From Methylobacterium marchantiae (GTDB taxonomy: Bacteria; Pseudomonadota; Alphaproteobacteria; Rhizobiales; Beijerinckiaceae), in the NCBI RefSeq assembly GCF_022179405.1, contig NZ_BPQT01000064.1, forward strand, positions 1-37,887: a stretch of 37,887 bases of DNA, written 5' to 3'. The notes under the pieces were generated by a model. That model was given only the letters and a program-made list of their open reading frames with translations. It had not been told where the DNA came from and ran no database searches. The first letter of the stretch is position 1, and each line of letters starts with the position of its first letter. Positions 17,915-26,147 of this stretch are shown piece by piece. Both the position numbers and the translations under genes were made by a program.

Positions 17915-18892
17915 TCATAAGACCTCGATCCCAGCCGTTCCGCCGGCCGCGTAGCGCGCACCTGCCACCGCATCGTTCGAGAACAGCGCGTCGAGTTCCG
18001 CGATCTCGTCCGACGACAGGACGAGGTCCACGGCCGCCGCGTTCTCGGCGAGCCGCGTCGCGCGGCGGGCGCCGGGGATCGGCACCACGCGCGGCGCCTT
18101 GTTCACCAGCCATGCCAGGGCGATTTGCGCGGCGGTCGCACCGCGAGCGGCCGCAAAAGCGCCGAGCGCGTCGGCGAGGCGCTGGTTACGGGTCAGGGCC
18201 TCGCCCTGGAAGCGCGGGTTACCCTTGCGGAAATCGCCCTCGCTCAGGGCTTTCGGATCGATGGCCCCGGTGAGGAAGCCACGGCCGAGGGGAGAATAGG
18301 CCACGAAGGTCACGCCGAGTTCGTCGCAGGTCTCCAGCATCCCGTCCTCCGGTGCCCGGCTCCAGAGGGAATACTCGCTCTGGACCGCCGCGATGGGATG
18401 GATGGCGTGCGCGGCCCGCAGTGTCGCGGGCGAGACTTCCGAGAGGCCGAGCGCCCGGACCTTGCCCGAATCCACGAGCTTCGCCATGGCGCCCATGGTC
18501 TCCTCCAGCGGCGTCTCTGGATTGCGGCGGTGGCAATAGTAGAGGTCGATCGTCTCGATGCGCAGGCGCTTCAACGACGCGTTGCAGGCCGCTTCGATAT
18601 AGGCGGGTGTGTTGTCGATCCGGCGTGATCCTCTCGCATCGCGCACGATGCCGAACTTGGTGGCGAGCACGACCCGATCGCGGCGATCTTCGAGGAAGCG
18701 CCCGAGCAGTTCCTCGTTGTGCCCGAGCCCGTAGGTGTCGGCGGTGTCGAGGAAGTCGTAGCCGATGTCGAGGGCCGCGCCGAGCGTGGCGAGGGACGCC
18801 GTATCTTCCGTCGGCCCGTAGAATTCGGACATGCCCATGCAGCCGAGGCCGGGGGCGGTGAGGCCGGTGGTGCCGAGGGGCCGCTTCTGCAT
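17915..18892 (-). CDS. Aldo/keto reductase (AKR13/YajO-like)
   Basis: 325 residues from the ATG at 18892; the frame stays open further upstream, but MQKRPLGTTGL is the normal N-terminus. It is an NADPH-dependent oxidoreductase of the TIM-barrel AKR superfamily that probably reduces aldehydes or ketones in the cytoplasm. The catalytic tetrad is visible: D and Y in FLDTADTYG, K in LATKFG and H in LYYCHR. The cofactor site is VPIPGARR near the C-terminus. GCMGMSEFYG and VQSEYSLWSR are typical of the subgroup that includes auxin-induced-like and pyridoxal reductase-like enzymes. The physiological substrate cannot be told. It is divergent from a LysR gene 98 bases away, which probably controls it. 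Confidence 0.9.
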   Translation of the reverse strand: MQKRPLGTTGLTAPGLGCMGMSEFYGPTEDTASLATLGAALDIGYDFLDTADTYGLGHNEELLGRFLEDRRDRVVLATKFGIVRDARGSRRIDNTPAYIEAACNASLKRLRIETIDLYYCHRRNPETPLEETMGAMAKLVDSGKVRALGLSEVSPATLRAAHAIHPIAAVQSEYSLWSRAPEDGMLETCDELGVTFVAYSPLGRGFLTGAIDPKALSEGDFRKGNPRFQGEALTRNQRLADALGAFAAARGATAAQIALAWLVNKAPRVVPIPGARRATRLAENAAAVDLVLSSDEIAELDALFSNDAVAGARYAAGGTAGIEVL

Positions 18893-18904
18893 CGGACAAG
18901 TCCT

Positions 18905-18923
18905 GTTCGCCGTATGGGCGAAC
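18905..18923. promoter_or_regulatory. Palindrome in the divergent AKR-LysR promoter gap
   Basis: Perfect seven-base arms GTTCGCC (18905-18911) and GGCGAAC (18917-18923) flank five bases, inside the 98-base gap between the divergent aldo/keto reductase and LysR genes. Dyads at this place are typical LysR-regulator sites, although the spacing here is not a strict T-N11-A. It lies 13 bases upstream of the reductase start, so a bound protein would most directly affect that gene. Confidence 0.4.
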
Positions 18924-18990
18924 TCTGACAGGATCGATCTCTTCCGATAAGTTGGACAATCCTGCATGAGCTGTTGAACGGGTTTCATCA

Positions 18991-19908
18991 ATGCAGCGTG
19001 CCGACCTGTCGGATCTCGCCGCCTTCGCGTCCGTCGCGACGCATCGCAGATTTCGCAAGGCCGCCGTGGAACTCGGCGTCTCGCCCTCGGCCCTGAGCCA
19101 CGCCCTGCGCGGTCTGGAGGCACGGATAGGCGTGCGTCTCCTTCACCGCACGACACGTAGCGTCGCCGTGACGGAGGCGGGAGCTATCCTCCTCGCACGG
19201 CTCCATCCCGCCTTGGCCGAGATCGCCGGGGCCGTAGACGCCACGCGACTGTTCCGCGACGAGGTCACCGGCAGTCTCAGGATCAACGCTCCGGGCGCGG
19301 CCTGCCGACTCGTCCTCATGCCGCTGCTGGCGCGCTTCCTGGCGCGCCATCCTGGCGTCGCCGTCGAGATCTCCGGCGACAACGCGATGACCGACGTGGT
19401 GGCGGAAGGATTCGATGCGGGCATCCGGATGGGCGAGCGCGTGGCGAAGGACATGATCGCCCTGCCCATCGGCGGCCAGCAGCGTTTCGCCGTCATCGGC
19501 TCTCCGGCCTATCTCGACCGGCACGGGGTGCCGCGAAGCCCGCAGGATCTCGCCTTGCACGCCTGTATCCGCCAGCGCTTTCCCAGTGGCCGCCTGTTCG
19601 ATTGGAAGTTCGAGAAGGACGGACGGACCTGCGACGTTCCCGTTGCGGGATCGCTGACCTTCGGCGACCAGGAACTCATGGTCGAAGCGGCCAGTCAGGG
19701 CATCGGTCTCGCCTTCGTGTTCGAGGGCTACGCGGCGGAGGCCCTGGCGCAGGGCAGAGTCGTGCGGTTGATGGAGGATTGGTGCCCACCATTTCCCGGC
19801 TTTCACCTCTGCTATTCCGGCCGCCGCCACGTGCCGTCCGCCTTGAAGGCCTTCATCGACCTGACGCGCGAAGGGCAATTCCGCAACGACGGCTCAGACG
19901 AAGCGTGA
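18991..19908 (+). CDS. LysR-family transcriptional regulator
   Basis: 305 residues, the standard family length. The N-terminal winged helix-turn-helix covers about residues 1-60 (LAAFASVATHRRFRKAAVELGV, then SALSHALRGLEARIGVRLLHRTTRSVAVTEAG). The effector-binding domain follows, with GSLRINAP and DAGIRMGERVAKDMIALPIG as in the subgroup near DsdC/AaeR-like regulators of small oxidoreductases. It is transcribed away from the aldo/keto reductase, the usual LysR arrangement in which the regulator controls both itself and its neighbour. The inducer is unknown. Its 3' end faces the cupin gene on the other strand. Confidence 0.92.
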   Translation: MQRADLSDLAAFASVATHRRFRKAAVELGVSPSALSHALRGLEARIGVRLLHRTTRSVAVTEAGAILLARLHPALAEIAGAVDATRLFRDEVTGSLRINAPGAACRLVLMPLLARFLARHPGVAVEISGDNAMTDVVAEGFDAGIRMGERVAKDMIALPIGGQQRFAVIGSPAYLDRHGVPRSPQDLALHACIRQRFPSGRLFDWKFEKDGRTCDVPVAGSLTFGDQELMVEAASQGIGLAFVFEGYAAEALAQGRVVRLMEDWCPPFPGFHLCYSGRRHVPSALKAFIDLTREGQFRNDGSDEA

Positions 19909-19971
19909 ATGCGAGGATGGGAGGAGGTTCACCTCCACCAGAACCGTATCGCTCGCGAACTCGGCCGCGTG

Positions 19972-20226
19972 TCAGGTCTCGGGTGGGAAGTGGAACACGC
20001 TCCCCGGTCCGAACGCCATCGATCCTCGTTCGGTCTCCAGGGTGCCGGACCCTTCCAGCACCTGCACGAACTGCTCGTGAGGATGGCTGTGCCGTCCGGC
20101 TTTGGTTCCGGCCGGGATGGAAATGCGCACGAGGCTTGCCCCGTCGCCTGCGAGATGGCGCTTGCCGACGCCGTTCGGCGACTTGGTCTCGGCCTGATCC
20201 GCCCAGGCGACGCAATGCTCGGTCAT
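19972..20226 (-). CDS. Small cupin protein, apparently cut short by an in-frame TGA
   Basis: 84 residues from the ATG at 20226. The cupin core is clear: GRHSHPHEQFVQVLEGSGTLE carries the first metal-binding motif (HxH, E), followed by GSVFHFPPE, the start of the second. In most cupins that second motif continues with a histidine and a last strand. Here a TGA at 19972-19974 stops translation, yet the same frame goes on for 25 more codons as HAAEFASDTVLVEVN and onward to a stop at 19894-19896. That continuation is exactly the missing second half (H, then DTVLVEVN). So either this is a recent nonsense mutation (pseudogene), a sequencing error, or a readthrough product. Function unknown; such small cupins often bind metal and catalyse isomerisation or oxygenation. 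Confidence 0.65.
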   Translation of the reverse strand: MTEHCVAWADQAETKSPNGVGKRHLAGDGASLVRISIPAGTKAGRHSHPHEQFVQVLEGSGTLETERGSMAFGPGSVFHFPPET

Positions 20227-20266
20227 GTCCGATCTCTCCGTCGCCCGCAGATAGGCATGGATGGAG

Positions 20267-21436
20267 TCACGGCCAGACTTTGATCGCCAGCGGCCGCCGG
20301 ACGAGATCGCGGTCCGAGGTCACGGTGCAGCCCTCCCGGCGAAGGGTGACGTAGGTGAGGTAGGCGGTGTCTCTGGCATCGTCGAAATTGCGCCCGGTAG
20401 CCCTGGGGTCGAGGAGCGATGGATAGGCGATGAGATCGCCCTTGGCCTTGCACGGATCGTCGTAGAGCGTCGATCCGCCCAGGAGCAGGCGTGGCTGGTC
20501 CCAGGTCAGGAGATCCCGAGACGTCGTCCAGTAGAAGCCGGATTCCGGGAACCGCCCGCCGGCGGCCGCCATGAACACCGCGATCCAGGCGCCGGTGGCG
20601 CGGTGGCGCACCAGCGCGCCGACGGGAGCCGGGAACGGTTCCAGCGGCTTGCATGTCTCGGAGAGCAGGGTCGGCTTGGTGTAGGGATCGGGGAAGGAGG
20701 CGGTGAAGCCGAGCCCGGTCCAGGCGCGCCAGCGTGACGGGTCGGAGGGCTTGTCCGTGCGGAACAGGCACACGCCGGCGGATTGATCGTCGCCCCCCGT
20801 CGACCAGCCGGTGGTGGCGATGAGAACGTAGCGCCAGCGCCCATCGGCGACGATGTTCGACGGGTTGAAGAACCCCCGCTGCCGCCCTTGGCCGACCTCC
20901 TGACGGAACGGAGCGCCTGCCACCACCGTCGGCGGCTCGGTTCGGCCGAAGCTGCGCCCGCCGTCGCCTGACGTGGCGACGACGATCGTGTTATACCAGC
21001 ACTCGATATAGACCTTGGACTTGCAGCGGCCCTCGTGCTCGTTGGCCTGATACTCGTGATGGACGAGGGCCGAGACCGCCACGCCGTCGTCAGTCCATGT
21101 GGCGGTGATCCAGGAGCGGTCGTCATAGGCCGCCGGATCGGCCTTCTCGCCGGACTCGAGCACAACGGCGCAGTCGAGCTTGAGCTGGTCGAGGCTGGGA
21201 CCGCGCAAGACCCTGTTGCGATAGTGCATCCCGAACACGGCGACGTCGCCGGAGGAATCCCGGAAGGCGCGCGCCGAAGCGTCCGGAACGTCCGCCCCGT
21301 CGCAGGCATCGCGGCCGGCCTTGAAGATAGTCGTCGGCCCTCCGACGAGCGTCAGGGCCGAGAGCGGTGGTTCCCCCCGTGCCGCGGCAGTGCCGGAGAT
21401 CAGAACGAACAGGAGCAGAGCGAGGAGCCGCGTCAT
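20267..21436 (-). CDS. Secreted sialidase-fold (Asp-box) protein of unknown function
   Basis: 389 residues with a signal peptide: positive start MTR, hydrophobic LLALLLFVLISG and a cleavage-like TAAARG. The mature part shows repeats of the Asp-box type used in beta-propeller sialidases and related exo-glycosidases (ATSGDGGRSFG near 160, TTSRDLLTWD near 320). It has several cysteines (DACDGAD, GRCKSKVYIECWYN, ETCKPLE, DDPCKAKG) that could form disulfides in the periplasm. It lacks the full arginine triad I would need to call it a sialidase, so binding or hydrolysis of some glycan is only a guess. It is divergent from nnrU, and its 3' end is 40 bases from the cupin start on the same strand. Confidence 0.7.
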   Translation of the reverse strand: MTRLLALLLFVLISGTAAARGEPPLSALTLVGGPTTIFKAGRDACDGADVPDASARAFRDSSGDVAVFGMHYRNRVLRGPSLDQLKLDCAVVLESGEKADPAAYDDRSWITATWTDDGVAVSALVHHEYQANEHEGRCKSKVYIECWYNTIVVATSGDGGRSFGRTEPPTVVAGAPFRQEVGQGRQRGFFNPSNIVADGRWRYVLIATTGWSTGGDDQSAGVCLFRTDKPSDPSRWRAWTGLGFTASFPDPYTKPTLLSETCKPLEPFPAPVGALVRHRATGAWIAVFMAAAGGRFPESGFYWTTSRDLLTWDQPRLLLGGSTLYDDPCKAKGDLIAYPSLLDPRATGRNFDDARDTAYLTYVTLRREGCTVTSDRDLVRRPLAIKVWP

Positions 21437-21544
21437 CGGGTGAGCCTGGACATCCGACCGAGTTTGGGTTTTGAACCGTTACAGTCTGCTTCACCCGGCC
21501 TGACGCGGATCCATCGATCCACAGGCACGATTCGAAGGCTCCTC

Positions 21545-22150
21545 ATGCTCATCCTGATCCTCGGCCTCGTGCTGTTTCTCGGCACGCACGCCTTCTCCAT
21601 GCTCAGGGCCAAGCGGGCCGGTGTGATCGATGACGTGGGCGAGAGCCGCTACAAGCTCGGTTACACCTTCCTGTCGGTGCTCGGCATCGTGCTCATCGCC
21701 TACGGGTTCGGTCAGTATCGCGCGAACGGCTATATCGCGGTTTGGAATCCACCGGTCTGGACGCGCCATCTCGCGTTGCTGCTGACCCTCTTCGCCTTCA
21801 TCGCCATGGCGTCGGCCTACCTGCCCGGCCACATCCGGGCGCGGGCCAAGCATCCGATGCTGCTCGCGGTAAAGATCTGGACGACCGCCCACCTCCTCGC
21901 CAACGGCGACCTCGGCTCGATCCTCCTGTTCGGCAGCTTCCTCGCCTGGGCTGTCATCGCCCGGATCAGCGCCAAGCGTCGGGCCCTCTCGGCTGGGGCG
22001 GTGGCCGCCCAGCACGGTGCGGTCGCGGCTCCGGCGGGCTGGCGCAACGACGCGATCGCGGTCGTGGTCGGCTTCGTCGTATGGTTCGCCTTCGCCAAGT
22101 ATCTCCACCCGCTCCTCATCGGCGTGGCCGCCTGGCCGGGTCAGGCCTGA
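21545..22150 (+). CDS. NnrU-family membrane protein
   Basis: 201 residues from the ATG at 21545, chosen because GAAGG lies at proper distance before it; the frame itself is open further upstream only as antisense of the neighbouring gene. It is an integral membrane protein with about five hydrophobic segments (for example LILILGLVLFLGTHAF, LSVLGIVLIAYGFG, LALLLTLFAFIAMASAYL, LGSILLFGSFLAWAVIA, AIAVVVGFVVWFAFA). The conserved NnrU features HIRARAKHPML and KIWTTAHLLANGDLGSILLF are present. NnrU was named from nitric-oxide and denitrification gene clusters, but no nitrogen-oxide genes are seen here. The family also occurs as a stand-alone gene and resembles isoprenylcysteine methyltransferase-type membrane proteins. 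The role in this organism is open. Confidence 0.88.
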   Translation: MLILILGLVLFLGTHAFSMLRAKRAGVIDDVGESRYKLGYTFLSVLGIVLIAYGFGQYRANGYIAVWNPPVWTRHLALLLTLFAFIAMASAYLPGHIRARAKHPMLLAVKIWTTAHLLANGDLGSILLFGSFLAWAVIARISAKRRALSAGAVAAQHGAVAAPAGWRNDAIAVVVGFVVWFAFAKYLHPLLIGVAAWPGQA

Positions 22151-22244
22151 GACTAGCCAGTCGCCAAGCCGGCCGGGCTGTGCTAGGCGCCGGGCTTGGT
22201 TTTCCTCAAGGCCGCCGATCGTATCGCGGTCGGCGTGAGACGAC

Positions 22245-22958
22245 ATGGCCGAGAACAACGAGTTCATCCGCGAGGTCAACGAAGACTATCGCCGCGATCA
22301 GGTCGCTCAGATCTGGAAGCGCTATAGTGGCCTGATCATCGCCGTGGCGGTGCTCGTGGTGGCCGGCGTCGGTGGCTATCGCTACTGGCAGCACGACCAG
22401 CGCGTGCGAGCGGAGGCGGCCTCCGAGAAGTTCGAGGCCGCCAATCGCCTCGCCAAGGACGGCAAGAGCCTGGAGGCCGACAAGGCCTTCGAGGCGCTGG
22501 AAGGCGATTCTCCGGCCGGCTACCGGATGCTGGCGCGCTTCCGCTCTGCCACCGAGACCGCCAAGCGCGACGCGTCCGCCGGTGCGGCGGAGTACGACGC
22601 CCTCGCTGCCGACACCAAGCTCAACGATGGCCTGCGTGATCTCGCGCGTCTGCGCGCGGCGCTGATCCGCCTCGATCAGCCGAACCCGGATCCGGCGCTC
22701 GCCAGCCTGCAGGGCCTCGCTGCCCCGACCGGCGCGTTCCGTCACACCGCTCGCGAGATGCTCGGCCTCGTGGCGCTGAAACGCGGCGAGTACGATGCCG
22801 CCGGGCGCTGGTTCGACCAGATCATCGCCGATCCTCAGACGCCGGCCAACCTTCGCCAGCGCATCGAGGTCTATGCCGCCCTGGTGGCCGGCGGACCGGT
22901 CACTGTGACAGCGGCGCCCGCGGCCGAGCCCGCCGCACCCCCGCCCGTGACGCGCTGA
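22245..22958 (+). CDS. YfgM-like membrane-anchored TPR protein
   Basis: 237 residues. A short cytoplasmic N-terminus (NEFIREVNEDYRRDQVAQIWKRY) is followed by one membrane helix (about 29-47, LIIAVAVLVVAGVGGYRYW) and then a helical TPR-like periplasmic domain with repeats such as EADKAFEAL and EYDAAGRWFDQIIAD, ending in an alanine-proline-rich tail. This is the layout of YfgM, an ancillary SecYEG subunit that works with periplasmic chaperones. The link is strengthened by the position directly before der (64 bases), as in E. coli, where yfgM, bamB and der lie together; bamB is absent here. The two genes are probably cotranscribed. Confidence 0.82.
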   Translation: MAENNEFIREVNEDYRRDQVAQIWKRYSGLIIAVAVLVVAGVGGYRYWQHDQRVRAEAASEKFEAANRLAKDGKSLEADKAFEALEGDSPAGYRMLARFRSATETAKRDASAGAAEYDALAADTKLNDGLRDLARLRAALIRLDQPNPDPALASLQGLAAPTGAFRHTAREMLGLVALKRGEYDAAGRWFDQIIADPQTPANLRQRIEVYAALVAGGPVTVTAAPAAEPAAPPPVTR

Positions 22959-23021
22959 GCCGGATCCGGCACGCCGCCTGCACGACGTTCTTCTTTGTAC
23001 GACGACTGAATCGAGACCACC

Positions 23022-24380
23022 ATGGACATGCCGACCGTCGCTATCGTCGGACGGCCGAATGTCGGCAAGTCGACCCTCTTCAACCGTCTGGTGGGCAAGA
23101 AGCTCGCTCTCGTGGACGATCGCCCCGGCGTGACCCGCGATCGGCGCGAGGGCGACGTCAACTTCGGCGGATTGGTGTTTCGCGTCATCGACACGGCCGG
23201 CCTCGAACAGGCCGACGCGGATTCGCTCCTCGGGCGCATGCGCGCGCAGACCGAGACCGCGATTCTCGAAGCCGATGTGGTGTTGTTCGTCATCGACGCC
23301 CGTGCCGGCATCTTGCCCGCCGACCAGCCCTTCGCCGAACTGGTGCGACGTGCCGGCTGCCCGGTTGTGCTCATCGCCAACAAGGCCGAGGGCGGCACCG
23401 GCCTGTCGGGCGCCTACGAAGCCTTCTCGCTGGGGCTCGGCGACCCGATCCCGTTCTCGGCCGAGCACGGCGAGGGCATCGGCGAGTTGCACGACGCGCT
23501 CACCGAGGCGCTGCCCAAGCTCGACGACGAGGACGAGGAATACGACGACGATCCGTCGAACCGCTCGCTGAAGGTCGCCATCGTCGGCCGCCCCAATGCG
23601 GGCAAGTCGACCCTGATCAACCGGATGCTCGGCGAGGAGCGCCTGCTCGTCGGCCCCGAAGCGGGCATCACCCGCGATTCGATCTCCCTCGACTGGGAAT
23701 GGCGCGGCCGCCGCATCAAGCTCCACGATACCGCCGGCATGCGCCGCAAGGCGCGCATCGACGACAAGCTCGAGAAGCTGGCCGTGTCGGACGGCCTGCG
23801 CGCCGTACGCTTCGCCGAGGTGGTCGTTGTGCTCCTCGATGCCACGATCCCGTTCGAGAAGCAGGACCTCACCATCGTCGATCTCATCGAGAGCGAGGGC
23901 CGGGCGCTCGTCATCGGCCTCAACAAATGGGATCTCGTGGCGGACCAGCCCGGCCTTCTGAAGAAGCTGCGCGAGGATTGCACGCGCCTGCTGCCGCAGG
24001 TGCGCGGTGTCTCGGTGGTGCCGCTCTCGGGGCTCGCCGGGGACGGCATCGACACGCTGATGAAGGCCGTCACCGAGACCTTCGAGGTCTGGAACAAGCG
24101 CATCTCTACCTCGAAGATCAACGACTGGCTCAACGAAGCGACCCAGCGCAACCCGCCGCCGGCGGTGGCGAGCCGCCGCATCAAGATCCGCTACGCCACG
24201 CAGGTGAAGAGCCGCCCGCCGCATTTCGCCCTGTTCGGCAACCAGCTCGACGGCCTTCCGAAATCCTACACCCGCTACCTCGTCAATAACCTGCGCGAGG
24301 CCTTCGATTTGCCTGGCGTGCCGATCCGTCTGTCGCTGCGGACCTCGAAGAACCCGTTCGACAAGGAAAACAAGGGCTGA
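23022..24380 (+). CDS. der: Ribosome-assembly GTPase Der (EngA)
   Basis: 452 residues, normal length. Two GTPase domains in tandem: G1 motifs GRPNVGKST (10-18) and GRPNAGKST (189-197), with DTAG in each (VIDTAGLEQ and HDTAGMRRK), NKAEG, and NKWD as the G4 motif of the second domain. An acidic linker ([11 protein letters not shown]) joins them. The C-terminal KH-like domain runs from about 370 ([14 protein letters not shown], then PRHFALF-like [11 protein letters not shown] and GVPIRL). Der binds the 50S subunit late in assembly and is essential in bacteria. An ATG two codons downstream of the first is an equally possible start. The gene ends three bases before the convergent ybdK-like gene. 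Confidence 0.97.
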   Translation: MDMPTVAIVGRPNVGKSTLFNRLVGKKLALVDDRPGVTRDRREGDVNFGGLVFRVIDTAGLEQADADSLLGRMRAQTETAILEADVVLFVIDARAGILPADQPFAELVRRAGCPVVLIANKAEGGTGLSGAYEAFSLGLGDPIPFSAEHGEGIGELHDALTEALPKLDDEDEEYDDDPSNRSLKVAIVGRPNAGKSTLINRMLGEERLLVGPEAGITRDSISLDWEWRGRRIKLHDTAGMRRKARIDDKLEKLAVSDGLRAVRFAEVVVVLLDATIPFEKQDLTIVDLIESEGRALVIGLNKWDLVADQPGLLKKLREDCTRLLPQVRGVSVVPLSGLAGDGIDTLMKAVTETFEVWNKRISTSKINDWLNEATQRNPPPAVASRRIKIRYATQVKSRPPHFALFGNQLDGLPKSYTRYLVNNLREAFDLPGVPIRLSLRTSKNPFDKENKG

Positions 24381-24383
24381 CGC

Positions 24384-25508
24384 TCAGGCTCCACAGGTCG
24401 TCGCGCTCAGCCAATCCACCACGTCGTCCAGTCCCTGCCGGTTGGTGCGGCCCTTGTCGCGGGCGGCTTCGAACACCGCGATCTGACGATCGGCGCTGGT
24501 GCCCTCGCGAACGATAGTCCGCGCCCTCTCCACTTCCTCGCCGCAGCCCAGTGCATCCGCATCCGGGTCGATGAGGGCCAGGACCTGATCGAGGGCGTCC
24601 GCGAAGGGGAGGGCGTCCTCACTGGCCTCGTCGATGATCTCGGCTTCCGTACCGCTGCGCTGGGCGCGCCAGAGGTTCTCCTCGGCGAGCGCGCGCGAGA
24701 CGCCGTCGAGGTCGGCATTGAGTTCCGGCCGGCGCACGACGCACCGCACGAGGCAGCGGAACAGAGCCGCCACGGTGAGCGCATCCTCCAGCCGCGTGCA
24801 AGAATCGGCCACGCGCAGTTCCAAAGTCGGGAACTTGATCGATGGCCGCAGCGACCACCACAGGAAGCTCGCATCCTGGATCGAGCCGGCCCTGGTCATG
24901 ATGCTGAGATAGCGCTCGTAGGCCTCGGGGCCCGAGAAGAGCTGCGGCAGGCCGGTGCGCGGCAATTCGCCGAAGGCACTGAGGCGGTAGGCGGTGAGAC
25001 CCGTCGGCTTGCCCTGCCAGAACGGAGACGAGGCGGAGAGCGCGAACAGGAGGGGCTGAAACGGCAGCAGCCGGTTCATCAGGTCGATGCGGGCTTGAGG
25101 GTCCGGTACCTCCACATGGACATGCATGCCGCAGATCAGGCTGCGCCGTCCCGCCAAACCCACATCCTTGAGGATGCCGCGATAGCGCTCGCCCTTGGTC
25201 GGCAATTGCCGGGCCCAATCCGCGACCGGATGCGTGCCGGCGGCAAAGACCAGAAGCTCATGGTTCCTGGCGAGTCGGCCAAGGGCATCGCGTTGCCCGG
25301 CCAGGACTGTTCGCGCCTCAGCAAAATCGGTGGAGGGCGGGGTGCAGACTTCGACCTGGCACTGCAGCATCTCGCGCCCAATCTCGGGCAGGCGCTCGCC
25401 GGCTTCCGTATGGAACGGCTTCACCGACCGCCGCGGCGTCCCCCGCGTTTCGGCATCGGCCAGGAAGTACTCTTCCTCGATGCCGAAACGGTAGCTGTGG
25501 GCGGTCAT
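24384..25508 (-). CDS. ybdK: YbdK-type carboxylate-amine ligase
   Basis: 374 residues, the normal length of the YbdK branch of the glutamate-cysteine ligase 2 superfamily. Recognisable motifs are FGIEEEYFLAD at the N-terminus, QCQVEVCTPP, GMHVHVEVPD (metal and ATP binding), LFALSASSPFWQG, and FLWWSLRPSIKFPTLELRVADS. E. coli YbdK has weak gamma-glutamylcysteine ligase activity and its true substrate is debated. Related alphaproteobacterial enzymes make unknown amide products. The gene converges on der with three bases between the stops. It is preceded by the DHFR-like gene on the same strand. Confidence 0.92.
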   Translation of the reverse strand: MTAHSYRFGIEEEYFLADAETRGTPRRSVKPFHTEAGERLPEIGREMLQCQVEVCTPPSTDFAEARTVLAGQRDALGRLARNHELLVFAAGTHPVADWARQLPTKGERYRGILKDVGLAGRRSLICGMHVHVEVPDPQARIDLMNRLLPFQPLLFALSASSPFWQGKPTGLTAYRLSAFGELPRTGLPQLFSGPEAYERYLSIMTRAGSIQDASFLWWSLRPSIKFPTLELRVADSCTRLEDALTVAALFRCLVRCVVRRPELNADLDGVSRALAEENLWRAQRSGTEAEIIDEASEDALPFADALDQVLALIDPDADALGCGEEVERARTIVREGTSADRQIAVFEAARDKGRTNRQGLDDVVDWLSATTCGA

Positions 25509-25564
25509 GCGGTCATCCTAGGAGGCTATCGGTAACAACTCCCGGGACGGCCCGTCGTTGCCCT

Positions 25565-25972
25565 TCAGCCCCGCAACGCCCCGCCGACGAGCCAGGCCGG
25601 ATCGAACCAGCGGTCGGCCTCGCCATCATAGGGCAGGCGGGTGATGTCCCAGTTCTGGATGTACTTGGCGTAGACGTTCCACACCGTGATACCGCCGCCG
25701 ACGAAGATGCGCCGGCCGGGATAGCGCTTGAGTACCTCCTCTGGATACTCGTGGCTGCGGATGACGTCGATGGTGCGATCCTTGAAGGCGAAGTCCGGCA
25801 CCGAGGCCACGGTCTTGGGGCCGGCGATCAGCACGTGGCCCATAGTGAGCGCGAAGAAGCGCGTCACGTCCTCGACGAAGAGCGGATCGGTGTTGCCTTC
25901 CCACGGCAGCTGCCCGTTGAGGCCGAGTTGCCCACGTTGGCCGATGGCGCAGATGCAGCGGACGTCGATCAT
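25565..25972 (-). CDS. DHFR-fold protein, possible dihydrofolate reductase
   Basis: 135 residues from the ATG at 25972. A longer frame upstream reads into the repeat element and lacks conserved sequence. N-terminal CAIGQRGQLGLNGQLPW corresponds to the strand and LPW loop of dihydrofolate reductases. GHVLIAGPKTVASV matches the conserved cofactor region, and RRIFVGGGITVWNVYAK the GGxxxY/W motif. It is about 25 residues shorter than typical FolA, lacks the usual C-terminal strand, and has E or D near the position of the catalytic aspartate (WEGNTDPLFVED). It may be the organism's folate reductase or a related pteridine reductase. In methylotrophs, where both tetrahydrofolate and tetrahydromethanopterin carry one-carbon units, the distinction matters. 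Confidence 0.75.
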   Translation of the reverse strand: MIDVRCICAIGQRGQLGLNGQLPWEGNTDPLFVEDVTRFFALTMGHVLIAGPKTVASVPDFAFKDRTIDVIRSHEYPEEVLKRYPGRRIFVGGGITVWNVYAKYIQNWDITRLPYDGEADRWFDPAWLVGGALRG

Positions 25973-26011
25973 GGTCGGACCCTGGGAAGCCGGGGAAAAT
26001 CCCGTCCCAGA

Positions 26012-26122
26012 CCTCATCCTGAGGTGCCGCGTAGCGGCCTCGAAGGAGGGTTCCAGATCGCTCTGCGGAGTCTGGAGCCCTCCTTCGAGGCCTGCGCTTC
26101 GCTTCGGCGCCTCAGGATGAGG
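26012..26122. repeat. Nested palindromic intergenic repeat, copy 1
   Basis: A 111-base element between the SDR and DHFR-like genes made of three nested perfect stems. The outer arms are CCTCATCCTGAGG (26012-26024) and CCTCAGGATGAGG (26110-26122). The middle stem is 15 bases (26036-26050 with 26078-26092, GGCCTCGAAGGAGGG and its complement). The inner stem is TCCAGA/TCTGGA (26052-26057, 26071-26076). A second copy lies at 31545-31658. Such structures resemble dispersed palindromic repeats of Rhizobiales genomes and could fold as RNA at the 3' end of the SDR transcript. Confidence 0.85.
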
Positions 26123-26147
26123 TCGTGAGAGGGAAAATGAGAGTTCG

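Noticed and set aside
18988-19878. 296-codon minus-strand frame
   Set aside because: Antisense of the LysR gene, which has a clear helix-turn-helix and full length.
19972-19974. TGA in the cupin gene as a selenocysteine codon
   Set aside because: The position before the last strand of a cupin is not a known selenocysteine site, and no selenocysteine insertion hairpin was recognised after the codon.
21035-21544. Upstream extension of the NnrU frame
   Set aside because: The extra residues are antisense of the secreted Asp-box gene; the ATG at 21545 has a good ribosome binding site and begins the first membrane helix.
22206-24224. 672-codon open frame on the minus strand
   Set aside because: It is the antisense of der and the YfgM-like gene; long open frames on the opposite strand are common in GC-rich DNA and its residues look like no protein family.
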